DNA of 64,000 nucleotides from Inia geoffrensis (Eukaryota; Chordata; Mammalia; Artiodactyla; Iniidae), in NCBI GenBank assembly GCA_036417435.1, contig CM070904.1, positions 134,416,695 to 134,480,694 on the forward strand. The letters run 5' to 3'. This document shows positions 1 through 11,819 of this stretch, piece by piece. Each line of letters starts with the position of its first letter. Position 1 is the first letter of the stretch. Position numbers and translations under genes: made by a program. Below the pieces are notes generated by a model that was not told the origin of the DNA, searched no databases, and saw only the letters and a list, made by a program, of their open reading frames with translations.

Positions 1-84
1 ATCTTCCTGGACCAGGGCTTGAACCGTGTCCCCTGCATTGGCAGGCAGATTCTCAACCACTGGTCCACCAGGGAAGTCCACAGC
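1..84 (-). repeat. CHR-type tRNA-derived SINE, 5' part, cut by window edge
   Basis: Antisense copy of the SINE head (GACACGGTTCAAGCCC..GGTCCAGGAAGAT on the minus strand), matching the other copies in the window. Confidence 0.7.
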
Positions 85-764
85 AACTTGATTTTTAACA
101 ACTTAATTATGATGTGTCCTCATGTGTGTTTTTTGTGTGTTTTCTGTTTGGAGCTCATTGAGCTTCTGCGAACTGTTAGTTTATAGTTTGCATCAAATTT
201 GTAATTTTTCAGCCAGTTTTTCAAATTTTTTTTTCTGCTCTCTTTTGTCCTTTTTATGGGACTCCAATCATATATGTGTGTTAGCTTGATATTTTCCTAC
301 AGACCACTGAGGCTCTGCTTATTATTTTGTCGGAAATTTTCTTTCTACACTTCAATTTGGATAGTTTCTATTCCTTTATCTTCAAGTTTTTTCTTCCTTG
401 TTGTCTAATTTAATCTTAATCTCCTTTAGTGAATGTCTGATGTAAGAAATTTTCTTATCAGGAAGTTCTGTTTCTTTTTTTATATACTTGCCATTTCTGT
501 TATTACACATATATTTTCCTTTATATCTTTGAATATATCATTTTCCAACAGCTTTTTAAAAAACTTTCTCTTCTGATTCTGTCATTTCCAGGTCTGTTTC
601 TTTTTTGTTGTTGTTTTAAAGCTTGATATACAAAGAACAGTATATATTTAATGCATACATTTTGATGAGTTTGGCAGGTCTGTTTCTGTTGACTGCTTTT
701 TCTCTGGTTGTAAATCACATTTTCCTCCTCCTTCACATGTCTAGTAATTTTTTTTTTAATTAAT

Positions 765-1297
765 TTATTTTTGGCTGCACTGGGTCTTTGTTGCTGCACA
801 TGGGCTTTCTCTGGTTGCGGCAAGTGGGGGCTACTCTTCGTTGCGGTGCACAGGCTTCTCATTGTGGTGGCTTCTCTTGCTGCGGAGCATGGGCTCTAGG
901 CGCACGAGCTTCAGTAGTTGTGGTGCGCAGGCTCAGTAGTTGTGGTGCATGGGCTTAGTTGCTCTGCAGCATGTGGGATCTTCCTGGACCAGGCCTTGAA
1001 GCCGTGTCCCCTCTGCATTGGCAGGCAGATTCTTTTTTTCTTTTTTTTTTTTTTTTTTTTGTGCGGTACGCGGGCCTCTCACTGTTGTGGCCTCTCCCAT
1101 TGCGGAGCACAGGCTCCGGACGCGCAGGCTGAGCGGCCATGGCTCACGGGCCCAGCCGCTCCGTGGAATGTGGGATCTTCCCAGACCGGGGCACGAACCC
1201 GTGTCCCCTGCATCGGCAGGCGGACTCTCAACCACTGCACCACCAGGGAAGCCCCTGGCAGGCAGATTCTTAACCACTGTGCCACCGGGGAAGTCCA
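765..1297 (-). repeat. CHR-type SINE (older, long form) split by a younger SINE
   Basis: Antisense: tail side GGCTGCACTGGGTCTTTGTT at 773 through the head, then resumption at 1256 to TGCCACCGGGGAAGTCC. The long form has the repeated CAGTAGTTGTGG units. Interrupted at 1035-1255. Confidence 0.8.
1035..1255 (-). repeat. CHR-2-like SINE inserted in another SINE, with 16-bp target duplication
   Basis: Poly(T), then GCGGTACGCGGGCCTCTCAC and on to CACCAGGGAAGCCCC. The host text TGGCAGGCAGATTCTT stands at 1019-1034 and again at 1256-1271, an exact 16-bp target-site duplication. Confidence 0.9.
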
Positions 1298-1304
1298 TCT
1301 AGCA

Positions 1305-1634
1305 TTTTTTTAAAATTTTATTTATTTTATTTTTTGCTGCATTGGGTCTTTGTTGCTGCGCGTGGGCTTTCTCTAGTTGCTGCGAGTGGGGGCTACTCTT
1401 TGTTGTGGTACGTGGGCTTCTCATTGCGGTGGCTTCTCTTGTTGCAGAGCACAGTCACTAGGCATGCGGGCTTCAGTAGTTGTGGCTCACAGGTTCTAGA
1501 GCGCAGGCTCAGTAGTTGTGGCGCACAAGCTTAGTTGCTCCGCAGCATGTGGGATCTTCCCGGACCAGGGCTCAAATCCGTGTCCCCTGCATTGGCAGGC
1601 AGATTCTTAACGACTGCAACACCAAGGAAGCCCC
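1305..1634 (-). repeat. CHR-type SINE, long form
   Basis: Antisense copy from TTTATTTTATTTTTTGCTGC to CACCAAGGAAGCC, flanked by CCATCTAG at 1295 and about 1634. Confidence 0.85.
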
Positions 1635-3006
1635 CATCTAGTAAGTTTTGACTCGTTGTTAAGACAGTGTCAGTGTTATGTGGTTGAATATCAGGATTTC
1701 GTTGTCTTCGTTTAATGGGTGTTGAATTTTAAAAATTCATTTAATTTTGTCACTAGTTTAGTCACCTGTGGAGCAGGTTGATCCTTTGTAGGCACATTTT
1801 AACGTTGGTTAAAAAAAAACCTTTTTCTTAATATGCCAGATAGTAAATATTTTAGGCTTGTAGGCCATATTGTCTCTGTTGTGACCACTCAACACTGCTG
1901 TTTAATATTGAAAGCATCCACAGAAAATATGTAGATGAATGATGTGACTGTGTCTCGTTAACACTTTATTTGTAGAAAAGGCAGCCAACTGCAGGCTGTA
2001 TTTTGCCAACCCCTAGGTTAGAGTAGCCTTTACTCTAGGGTTGGTTAAACCCTCCTGCTAAGGTGTGACCCTTCTGTGTTCTCCTCTGAATGTATTTGGT
2101 GTTTGACGAGGTCTCTCCATGCTGGCTGGTTGGAACTTGAATGTTGCCCAGGCTGCGTGTGAGCTCTGGGAATTGTTCAGCTCACGGGTCCCTGGTATTC
2201 TCTGCCTGGCCTTGTGGATTGTCACTCTGTGCACAGGCAGCTTAATCTTTAGCTAAAAACTCAAATGGATCTGTTTGCAGATTTCCGGAGTGCGCTTTCT
2301 CTAGCTTCCTCCTTTCCAGCACCCTGCCCCCAAGTTCCAGCAGCCTCACCCTCCCTGAGCTTTGGTTTTTCCCTCCTCCTAGACATGCAGGCTTTTGCCC
2401 CTCTCTAAGGACTGGCGTGTGGAAAGTGCCCCCAGGCAGAAAGCTGAGAAGGTCATAGGTCTCACCTCACTTGTTTACTTTCTCAGGGTCGCTATCCTGT
2501 GCTGCCTTCTGTGTAGTGTCTGGTAACTCCTACTTCCGGTATCTTGTCCAGTTTTCTCCTTGTTCATAGTAGGAGGGCAGTTCAGTACCTGTTATTTCGT
2601 CAGGGTCTTTTTTTAGGTAAAGTTTCTTTAATGCGTGAGTTTTTCTCCATCCCTTTCTTTTCTTCATAATTTTTCTTCTTGAAGGACCTGCGCTGTTTGG
2701 CTTGCAGCATTTCTCCAGAGTCTGGATGTTGCTGATGAGATGTGAACCCTCGTGAGAGCCTCTTTGTTGAGCATTTAGACAATGCGTCTCCTCCTTGTTT
2801 GCTCTGCAGGGTGATCCTGGGGAATGCATTGACCTGTGTGTGTTCTTACTGAAGCCGGTTTTGTAGATATGGCAGGACATTTAATGCTGGGCCATTAGAC
2901 CTGTGTCAGAGGTGATTGAAAGCATCTGCCTTATGGGGGATGTTTGTTGACTGTGTGGGAACAGTTAGGCTGTGTCCGTTGCAGATGGATGAGGCCATAA
3001 ACGTTA

Positions 3007-3224
3007 CAGGTGACCCTTGAACAATGTGGGGCTGGGGGCACCAGCCCTCCATGCAGTTGGAAGTCCGTGTATCACCTTACAGGCAGCCCTCTGAGTCTGA
3101 GGTGCCACATCCAAGGGTTCATCCGACCACGGGTCACATAGCACTGTAGTGTGTACTCACTGAAGAAAACCTGTGTGTAAGTGGGCTCATGCACTCCAAG
3201 CCTGCCTTGGTCAAGGGCCTGCTG
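3007..3224. mobile_element. Tigger-like non-autonomous DNA transposon with inverted ends
   Basis: Begins CAGGTGACCCTTGAACAA and ends with the near-inverse TTGGTCAAGGGCCTGCTG. Flanked by TA on both sides (3005-3006, 3225-3226), the target duplication of Tc1/mariner-pogo elements. 218 bp, no coding capacity. Confidence 0.65.
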
Positions 3225-6200
3225 TAAGTCTGCATATACTGTAGTCTTCATTCTGGAGCACCCATTTAATTCCTTTTGGACGGATTTTAGTTCCTTTTTG
3301 AAAAGTCTCCATATTTGCATCCCTCTTATTTACGTTTTCTTCATAATGTGTGTTTAAAGCCCTTCTCTGCTAATTTTAGCACCTGGGTCGTCTCTGCATC
3401 TGCTCCTGTCTGCCCGCTTTCCTCCGGTTACCACTCCTGCTTTTTCACGTCATGTGCTCGTCTCGTCGTCTGGCCTTGGAGGCACGTGGAGAGGGAAGTT
3501 CCTGCGCTCCCACAGAATGGCTGGCCCTTCCTTGGTCCAGGCAGACGGAGCAGGCTTGGGGCGGGGTGGTGAAGGTGGCAGGGGGCCTCCCGGCTCCTGA
3601 CGGAGAAGCCAGAGTGTCTGTTTTGCTGCTGCAGTGGCTGTCTGTGGGCGGTGCTTGGCTTTCCTTTCTGCGGAGGCCTGGAGGAGGAGGCTGGCTGCTC
3701 AGAGACCAGGGATGTCACTCTGCAGCCTCTGCATGGTCCCAGGGTCAGTAAGTGGGCTGTAGGGTCACGGCCGTGTGTGCGGGGTCCTGCAGAGTTGGTG
3801 CGGTCCCCAGTGGGCCTCCGGGCCTCGGCTGAGCATGGGAGATGGATGGCCTGCTCCCTCGGCTGCTGCCTCTTCCTCAGCCCTAGGGCATCTTGCCTGT
3901 GTCACTCCACAGCTGTCCAGTGTCTTTGAAGTATGACCTTACTGTCTGTCGGGTTTGTCTTCCACCTCATGGTGGCAGCAGTGTTCCGTGCCTTTCTGCT
4001 CCTTCCTGCTTAGGGCTCGGAGGCATGCCAGCCTCCTCTGGGGACAAGCAGGTGTTCTGTGTCCCTTCCTCTCCATGAGCCCCCTTGGAGGGACAAGACC
4101 CTGGCTCCCTGGTGCAGTGGGAGCCTCCCCGACGGGTGCGTGCCTGGCCGTGGCTCAGACCTCGGGGATGACCCGGGTGTCTCACCTCGTCTCTGCGGAT
4201 GCGCTGGAGCCGGCCAGGCCCGCAGCTTTTCCCTCACTGAGGGGGCTGGCGTGCGTGTCGCTGGCTGCTGTTCGTAGCGCTGGCTGCAGCAGTGGCAGGT
4301 GAGAAGGGGTGGCAACGTTGGCAGAGCCCTCGGTAAGTCAGGCTGGACCCGGCGCTTCCGCATGAACCGTTTCCTCTCCACGGCCACCCTGGGCGGCGGT
4401 GCCGTGACTGCCCCAGTTTACAGACAGGGGGCCAGGGGTGCTGAGGCCCGCCCTGAAGGCCCGCTCTGCCGTGTGACCGGGGCGCCCTGTCCCCGGGGGC
4501 CGTTGGGGCAGAACGGGGCCGGGGCGGTGTCTGGATAGGACAGGACACCCACAGGCCGGGTGCGGGCCCGTGTCCCCCGTCTGCCTGTGGCTTCACGGCC
4601 TGCCTTGGGGTGATGCTGCGGTTCCAGGGTCAGAGGCAGGTCCCGTCGCCCTGTGGGGCCGGGCAGCGGGGCCACCCGAATGGCGAGTGCCAGACCTCGG
4701 GTGCGTCCTTGCTGTCTGTATGGCCCGTGAGCCAGGCAGGATCTGCGTGCGGACACGGGGGCCGTTCCTCCCAAGGATGAGTAGCCGTGCCTGTCAGGGG
4801 GCGTGTCCTGAAGCGCCTGGGACGCGCGTAGGGGGCGAAGCGTGTGGGGCTCCCTGGGGTGGCTGGTGAAGGGTGCCCACCACGTCCTGGGGTCCGGAGC
4901 AAGGGGCAGCACTGCTGCCTGAGGGGTCGCCCTGGCCTGCCCCAGGGATGGGCTCGGCCAGCAAGAAGGGCCCTCGTGGGCTCGGCCCCCGTGACCTCCC
5001 GGCCGCTTCCCTCCACCCTCCCGCCCCGGAGCCCCCCTCCGGGTCAGACTGGAGGGGCGGTGGTGCAGGGTCCCAGGCCTGCCTGCTGGCTGGGGGTGTC
5101 CTTTCTGGGGGGTCCCCACAAGCCCTGCAGCCTCTCCTACTGCCACACACCCGGCCAGTGCCCTTGAACCTGGGGTGACGGGCGCAGGTTGCGCGGCATC
5201 TGGAACTGTGCAGCGTGGTCGAGCCTCAAGCAGAACGCACGGAGCAGACGAGGCGAGGTCTGTGCCGGAGGCGGGAAGCACCGCAGGAGAGGCCTGAGTC
5301 TGCTGGTGGGTGGCTGCCGCGGGGATTTGCACTGATTCCCCGGGGGGCGCCTGGGAGGGAGGCCCCTGGCGGCAGGACAGGACCCTGCGGGTGGTGACAC
5401 AGTGCCCCAGCCCGAAGGCCTGCTCGTGGCTGTGCCTGAAGCAGTTTGAAAGCACTGGGGCCGGGACGCGTTTCCATGAAGTCCCCAGAGATGGAGAGCA
5501 GAGCCCACACAGAGGGCCGTGGGTGGCAGCTGCACGGGCACCGAGCATACTTGTGTCAGGGACGGTGTGCGGCCGGGGCACCTCGCTGGGCCGGGAGGAA
5601 GGTCGCAAAGGCACAGCGTGTTTCTAGACTCTGGTGCACGGGGAGCATGTGAGCAGTGAATCCCTTTGGGGACCAGATTTTCTTTGTTTCACCCCAGTCA
5701 GTACATTCACATCGCCCTGAGGCCGCCATGTCTTAGCTTTCCCTTTGCCATGTTCCTCGTGTGACTTGCTGTGTTTGGTTAGCAAGTACGCATTTGAATC
5801 TGTGCAGGGACTTTTTATTTTGGGGGTGGGGGTGAGGGAGGGAGGGTTTTCTTTCCATACTGGTGGGAACGTACTGTCTGTCTACACCAGCCTGAGCTCA
5901 CGGTTTTTGTTTTAAATCACGAAACACATGAGAGTTGATTCCACGAGCCCTTCCCTGTGTGCGCTGCAGAGCCGCAGGCAGCAGATCGGAGGGCAGTGTG
6001 GACAGTGCAGGGGTCTGGCTGGGCTGTGGATGGAGCCCAGAGGGCAGCTGGGGAGTGCAGGGCGACAGGCCGCTTCCCTGGCGTGGGCAGGTGAGGGCAG
6101 CCCTGCTGACAGTGGGCAGCTGGGTGGGTGGTGGTGGGCTCCTGGGGGGCAGGGCCAGGGCAGGGAGAGGGGGGCAGGGGCTCCTGTGGCTCTCGCGGCG

Positions 6201-6594
6201 AGGCAGTGGCCCTTCTTGTGGGGGAGGTGCAGGGCGAGCTGGCGGAGCTAGGGCTGCTCAGACACCTGCGCTGCCTGGTTGGGCTGAGGTGGGTTCTCGG
6301 ATATTGCCAGGTGTCCACTGGTGGTGGTGGCGTGTGCCTGCCCCGGCCGGGGAGAGGCCGCGGGAGGCTGGGGGCGCTGACCCAGGCTTGGGGAGGAGCT
6401 TGGGGAGCAGGCCCTGTCGGGCGGGGGGCCGGGGCCGGGAACGGTTCCTGTCCCCTGCGGGACTGGTCTGGACGCTGAGTGGTGAGCGCCTCCCCCCCGA
6501 CACCCTCCCACACCTTCGTGCATGGCCTTGTCTGGCGCTATCCGGGGCAGCTCATCCCCCTACCCCCCCACTCACCGCTGTCGTTTCCCCGCAG

Positions 6595-6730
6595 GTCCGA
6601 GTTCACCGATACCATCCTGTCGGTGCATCCCTCTGACGTGCTGGACATGCCCGTGGACCCGAACGAGCCCACCTACTGCCTGTGCCACCAGGTGTCCTAC
6701 GGGGAGATGATTGGCTGTGACAACCCGGAC
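6595..6730 (+). CDS. ING5: ING5 exon 6 (first half of PHD finger)
   Basis: Acceptor CAG at 6592-6594 and donor GTGAGT at 6731. The exon completes a Gly codon and encodes 45 residues to GCDNPD, including the first zinc-ligand cysteines of the PHD finger. Confidence 0.93.
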
Positions 6731-8494
6731 GTGAGTCGGGCCTCGCTGGGGCCTGGGGCGGCGCCCTCGGGGCGGGTGGCGCCCGGGTGGCACCCGGAGC
6801 GCGGGGCTGACCACCTCCTCCTTTGCCTTGCAGTGCCCCATTGAGTGGTTTCACTTCTCCTGTGTGGACCTCACCACGAAGCCCAAAGGAAAATGGTCAG
6901 TATGGGCACCGGCTTTCGTGGAGAACTGGGTGAGCGGCTGGGCCGGGGGCCTGCCTGCCGCCACTGGTCGTGGTCCCCGGGGCCGAGCTGCAGGGGACAC
7001 CCACCCGCCTCACGCGGGGTCGCGCCTTTTATTACATTTGCATAATGTAGGGACCCGTGAGCAACATGGGTTTGAACCGCTTAGATGCGGATATTTTTCA
7101 ATGGTAAATACTGCCGTGCTCCGTGATTCCCAGTGGGTTGGATCTGCAGTGTGGAGGAACCGGGGGTATGGACGGCCGACTGTAAGTTATATGTGATTTT
7201 CAACTGTGCAAAGAGTCGGCGCTCTAACCCCTGCCTTGATCGAGGGTGACCTGCACTTCCTGTTCCCCCAAACCACGGCCTTTCTGACTGTTGAGTGAGG
7301 CAGAGATGATTACAGATGCAAACAGAGAATGAGGAGTTCTTCCCCGGAGAGCTCTGACGAAAGACGGAGAACGTTAACCAGGTCTTGGCCGGGCACAGGC
7401 CAGGCACCCTCAGTGCCGGGGGCTTTCTGTTCCATCGAGAAGACGTGCCATGGGTCATGGCGCCGTCTATTCTGTCCTGTGTTCAGTGGGCAGCGGCAGC
7501 TTTAGTGTGCGTAGAAATCTGGTTTTGCTGACCTGTGCTGAAGCGAAGTCCCGGGAACAGGAGGCGGGGAGAGCGATTTGAGTTTGACTGGGACGTGGTG
7601 GGTTCGAGTTGTTTGTGGGACTTCTGGGTGGAAGAGTCTAGTAGGCACTGGAAAATCATTTCCTTCTGGGAGGAGAGGGTCTGCCCACCACTTGCTGGGA
7701 ACAGGGCGGGATGCGCAGAGCCGGCCGGGAAGCCAGGGCTCCGCGGCCCCAGCCCGCTGCTGTCTAACTCCCGGCTTCCCTGGGCTCCCCTGGGAGATGG
7801 CAGAGAGCAGGCTGCTTCCCGCCTAGGTCTGAGACCTGAGCCCGTGCCTGGGAGTCTGCACACCGTGCTTGCTGGTGCGGCGTTGCCCTCCACCCCAGGG
7901 CCCGGCAGGGCCAGGCTCACTCGCTGGCTTGGACCAGGTGCTGGTGGCCGGGGCCGGGGCAGCTGCATCACACGGGATCAGCTGCCTCCCTTCTGTTATG
8001 GGGCTGCCAGGGCCCAGGAGGGACCCAGAGCAGCCCCCTGTGTCTCTGGCTCTGGAACCTGCTCGCCCAGGGCCACCAGGGCCTGCTCAGCCCCTCGGGG
8101 CGGGCGGGGCTCTGCTCCTCTGCCAGGTTAAGGGGCCCCACCCGACTGCCTACCTCCAGTTTGGTCCCAGTGGCGCTGTCATCGCACAGGGAGGACCCGT
8201 GAGCTTGATCCAGAGGAATGCCCGTGTGTAAGCACCATGCTGCTCGCCGACCTGAACCTTATCCACCGACTTTAGAACAGACATGCTGGATGGAATGGCC
8301 CGCATGGGGGCTTTGCCCCGATGGGAAGGCTGTGCTCTCTGCGTTTGTGGGTCTCTGTCCTGGTGCCGTTTCAGCAGCGTCCAGCCATCCTGGAAACGGG
8401 GTCTGGCCGCCCACGTGCAACGGGCCCCTCACTGTGCCTTTCTCATCACAGGTTCTGTCCACGGTGTGTTCAGGAAAGGAGGAAGAAGAAGTAA
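6595..8494 (+). CDS. ING5: ING5, C-terminal coding exons 6-8 (partial gene, 5' part outside window)
   Basis: Inhibitor of growth protein 5, a reader of histone H3K4me3 that works as a subunit of MYST-family acetyltransferase complexes in the nucleus. Three exons, 6595-6730, 6834-6895 and 8452-8494, splice in frame (entry after one base, then phase 0, then a split Trp codon) to give residues of about 161-240 of the usual 240-residue protein. The product starts [20 protein letters not shown] and contains a full Cys4-His-Cys3 PHD finger (CLCH, GCDNPDC, WFHFSC, FCPRC), then the basic tail QERRKKK and stop TAA at 8492-8494. All donors are GT and acceptors AG. The coiled-coil N-terminal exons and the nuclear localisation exon were not found upstream and must lie before position 1. 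One difference from the human form is Ser for Ala in the WFHF(S/A)CVDL segment. Identity is near certain. Confidence 0.95.
6834..6895 (+). CDS. ING5: ING5 exon 7 (second half of PHD finger)
   Basis: Acceptor CAG at 6831-6833 and donor GTCAGT at 6896. It encodes [20 protein letters not shown] plus two bases of a Trp codon that is completed by exon 8. Confidence 0.93.
6896..8451 (+). other. ING5: ING5 intron 7
   Basis: Intron bounded by GTCAGT and CAG. It contains one Tigger-like element (7048-7253). The rest is GC-rich sequence with nothing else recognised. Confidence 0.8.
7048..7253. mobile_element. Second Tigger-like non-autonomous element
   Basis: Left end TAGGGACCCGTGAGCAACAT and right end CTTGATCGAGGGTGACCTG are imperfect inverses and match the ends of the 3007 copy. 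The interior contains TTTTCAATGGTAAATAC and TGTGATTTTCAACTGTGC, typical of this family. Confidence 0.6.
8452..8494 (+). CDS. ING5: ING5 exon 8 coding part, stop codon
   Basis: Acceptor CAG at 8449-8451. It encodes [13 protein letters not shown] and then TAA. The CPRC pair supplies the last zinc ligands and the polybasic tail is the lipid/chromatin contact region of ING proteins. Confidence 0.93.
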
Positions 8495-11400
8495 GGAAGA
8501 GGCGGACGCCCAGACCCGAAGAGCACGTTAATACATCCCTTCATTCACGTCGCAATATTTTATCTTCATTTTAAAACGACCTTGTTTCCAATGATATTTA
8601 ATAACTCAATGGCCAGTTGTAATTCTGGATATTTCCTAAAACAAACAAGAAGCCACCTGAGCCCTGTTGCCCAGAGGAGTGCCCCTAGGGGACTTACCGC
8701 AGTGACTCCATTCTCATGACTTTTCGTACAGACCCCTGGCCCCAAGCATGGCGGTCACAGCGAGTGGCCCCAGGACTTCGAGGGGTGTGTGTGCTTGGTA
8801 CACTGCCATCGCTTTGCAGCTGGAGGTGTGAGCCCTGGTCACCTGTCTGTGGTTTCCCGGGGCTGCTCCCCGAGAGCCCGGCACCACTGCAGGCGCCTCT
8901 TATCCTCGCTGAGAGTGGTGCATGTGGAGCCTGGTGACGAGCCTGGGAGGGGCCGGCTCTCCCCGGGGCGGGCAGGGGTCTCAGCTTCGCTGTGCACTGC
9001 CTTTTCGTCTGGACTCCCACTTCCCTCCATGAGGGGTTTACTTTCTGGAGTAAACGGCTCTCCATTAGCGAACGATAAGAGACGGCCCAGCAGACGGGCT
9101 GATGTTCTGTTTCCCTGGGAATTCCTGGTGTTTTTACTGTGAAGATGAATTATCGTGGTAGCATGAAGATAGTGGTCTGTGTGAATATGGAGTGAGTCCA
9201 AGCCGCTAGGGGCTGATTTGAAACCTGTTCATTTGCACAGCAGATGAGCAGCTTAGATCAAGGAGACAATTATGTGATGTGATTTGTGAATTTCTTGTGC
9301 CACAATAGCAGTTCTGGATGAAGCTAGGAAACTAGAGTGTCCTTTCTCTTTAAACAGCATTCACCAAACCGACTTTGAACCGTCTTTTTGGTAATAGTTG
9401 GGGGAGGTTGCGTACCTTTGGTGTGTTGATTCCGTGTGTCATGATGGTCCATAAAGCGTGACTTCTGAAGGTGTCCTCGGACTTGAGCGCCTCCGGTGTG
9501 CATTTATGGAAGGGGAAACCTGCTTCTGTCTTCAGGCCAGAAGTCCACAAGACAGACTTGGGGCTGAGATTCCCAATTTCGAAGAACCTTGTTTTCTTTA
9601 TAAGGAAGGCCGTCTGGAATGATACACCCACTTCCTCCTGAGGCCTTGTTACTACGGATGCGCCTCCTATTTTCTAATATTCACCAAGGAGAGGAAAGAA
9701 GGCAGAAGGGAAACTGTGAGGCTGTGTCCTAGACGGGGCCACTCCCCGCAGAGTTAGTTAATATTCAGCAGATGAAAGCGAGGTCTGGCTGGGGTCTGCG
9801 TCTGAGCTTCCCAGTGGGGCCTACGCCCCATGTCCGACTCTGTCCTTTCTGGAGGGAGCTGACGGAGTGGCACTTGATCCCAGATGACTGTGGGCAGGTC
9901 GGTTCAGCACGTGTGGCCTGTCCAGTCTCGGGCTGGGGGTGGGGTAGGGGGTCGGCCGCTGCTGCAGCTTGTCCCTGGAGGATCCCGGAGCCACACGGCT
10001 TTCTAGACCCGATGCCCTTCTGTTGCCCCAGAGAAGAGGGGGGCCCGTGTCCGGACGAGTGCTGTCAGCACCCTCAGTCTCAGCATTGGCTGGAAACCCA
10101 GGGGTGTTGGTATGTAATAACTTAGGTTTTTGTTAACACAGGTGTTTAAGGATTGTGGGGAATAAATGTGGAAAAAAATTTTTCTTCACTCTTTTACCAG
10201 TTTTTGTGGAGAAGATAGGTAAGTACAGTAAGCTTGTGGTGATTCTTTAGAAGCTAATTTAATATTTGCACTTCATCTGTGAACACTTCACACCCGCTGT
10301 TATTGCGGGAAAGTGATGGTGTTTGTGGATGTGGTTTGCTGGCTGATTCAGTTGGGATTCTCACCTGGTTTCCTGAGGCCGCGGTCGTTTCCCAGGAAGG
10401 ATGACTGACTTCTCTGTCTTAAGCTTTTGTTTAAAGCCCGATGGTACCATCCTGCTTTGTCACTGTGTAACATCCCACGTATGGACCTTTTTTTTTTTTC
10501 AAAGTTTCTGTGCTTATACGTTTCTAGCGTTTACTTTTTGCTGGTTACAATAATATCACCAAAATAATATGCACGTAGCTTAGGAGAAAACGGAAAACAT
10601 GAGCAGAGTAGAAAGAGTCCCCGGAGCATTGTTTGGCCTCCTCGAACACCAGTGCTGCCTGTGACAGAAGACACTTGCTGGCCATGTGGTCGGGAATGTC
10701 CTGGCCCGAGGGGTCGGCTGGAGCCCACGCCGCTCGCGGTGTTGTCTGAGGCCCGCCGCCTTCATCGGGATGCTCGCCGGGCTCCAGGGCTGGTGCTGGA
10801 GGCTGCTCTGGAGCCCCGCCCGACCCTCGCCTAGGCGGAGGCTGCCCTGGGCCGTCGCAGCATTTCTGGGCGAGTGAGAGTGCTGGCCCTCTGTGGCCGT
10901 GGGGCTTACTTGTGAGGGAAGAGGTTTCTCGTGCAGAGGAGAAGCAGAGTCGTTCCCTTGTTTCCAGTGCTGTCTAATCTGTCGGCAGTCGGAGAAACAT
11001 CCTCTCGTTTTCCTGCAGGAGAACACATGCTGCACCAATAAAAGCAGGTGTTAAACTGAGCCCCCCGCCCCTGTGGCCAAGCTCGTGGGGCTCGTGACTG
11101 GGACGCATACACCGAGCCTGTGTGACTGTCCCCACTGGAGGCTGGGCCCCCGAGCAGGTGGACGTGAACCAGGTGCTGGCAGGGCCATGTGAGCCGGGTG
11201 GCTTCCCATCTGCCCGGGGCAGCAGACGCCGGACGCGGCCCCAGGCAGCAGTGACGGGGTGGGTGTGAGGGAGTTGCAGGGGTGTGTGGGGACAGTGGCC
11301 GGCTGTGTGTCAGTCCTGCCTCCTGACCCGTCGCTGGCAGCCCTTGGTGAGGACCGCTTCGAGCAATAACACTGTCTGAAGAGCAGCTTCCCCGTGTGGC

Positions 11401-11815
11401 CACAGCCAGGGCCTGCCCCGGTGCGGGGCTGGGACACTTGTCACGGCGTGGAAGGTTTCAGGCTTTCCTCAAGTTTCAGTGAACAGTGGTTGGTCTTCAT
11501 TACCTGTGTCGAGAGGAATTTTAAAATGGGACATCTAAGAAAAGTGTTCTCGTTCAGGAGAGAGTTCTGTGAAGTTCCTTCCTAGTGTGTATTTGTGGTG
11601 TTCATCATACCACATCTCATCCAAAATGATGCAGCTTTAACATGAATGTTACATTGTATTTTCAAGGAATTATTATTGATGTTCTCTTTGTAAAGGAAAG
11701 ATAATATTGTAAATGTTTTTATTAAATAATGTAAAGATGTATATCTGTATTTTTGGATCATGTTATAGATTATGGATATATTGTTTAATGAATAAAGTAT
11801 TTTTTGGAACAAACA
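8495..11815 (+). other. ING5: ING5 3' UTR (inferred) with poly(A) signal
   Basis: This stretch carries no supported coding exon and little recognisable repeat, and becomes AT-rich toward its end. AATAAA stands at 11791-11796, after an AT-rich run typical of a transcript 3' end. An earlier AATAAA at 10161-10166 could serve a shorter form. A 3' UTR of about 3.3 kb fits my memory of a long ING5 3' UTR, but the end point is inferred. Confidence 0.5.
11791..11796 (+). terminator. AATAAA polyadenylation signal, probable ING5 3' end
   Basis: Canonical hexamer on the plus strand in an AT-rich context, followed by a T-run. It is the last such signal before the D2HGDH promoter region. Confidence 0.5.
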
Positions 11816-11819
11816 TTTG

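Larger units (their letters stand above)
90..2520 (-). repeat. Old L1-type LINE fragment, antisense, interrupted by SINEs
   Basis: T-rich plus-strand text (for example GGGACTCCAATCATATATG, CAGACCACTGAGGCTCTGC, TTTGGATAGTTTCTATTCC and GCTCTGGGAATTGTTCAGCTC) resembles the antisense 3' region of old mammalian LINEs, recalled from memory. It is split by SINEs at about 765-1634. Boundaries approximate. Confidence 0.5.
1..6594 (+). other. ING5: ING5 intron 5 (part)
   Basis: No coding exon of ING5 could be found here. About 90-2520 is an old antisense LINE interrupted by SINEs. 3007-3224 is a small DNA transposon. 3300-6590 is unique, increasingly GC-rich sequence with many overlapping chance open frames on both strands and no recognisable protein. 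Confidence 0.6.

Noticed and set aside
4418..5614. 398-codon open frame on the minus strand in the ING5 intron
   Set aside because: Composition is dominated by Pro, Arg, Gly and Ala from GC-rich DNA. Similar-sized overlapping frames exist on the other strand, no family is recognisable, and no splice or promoter context supports it.
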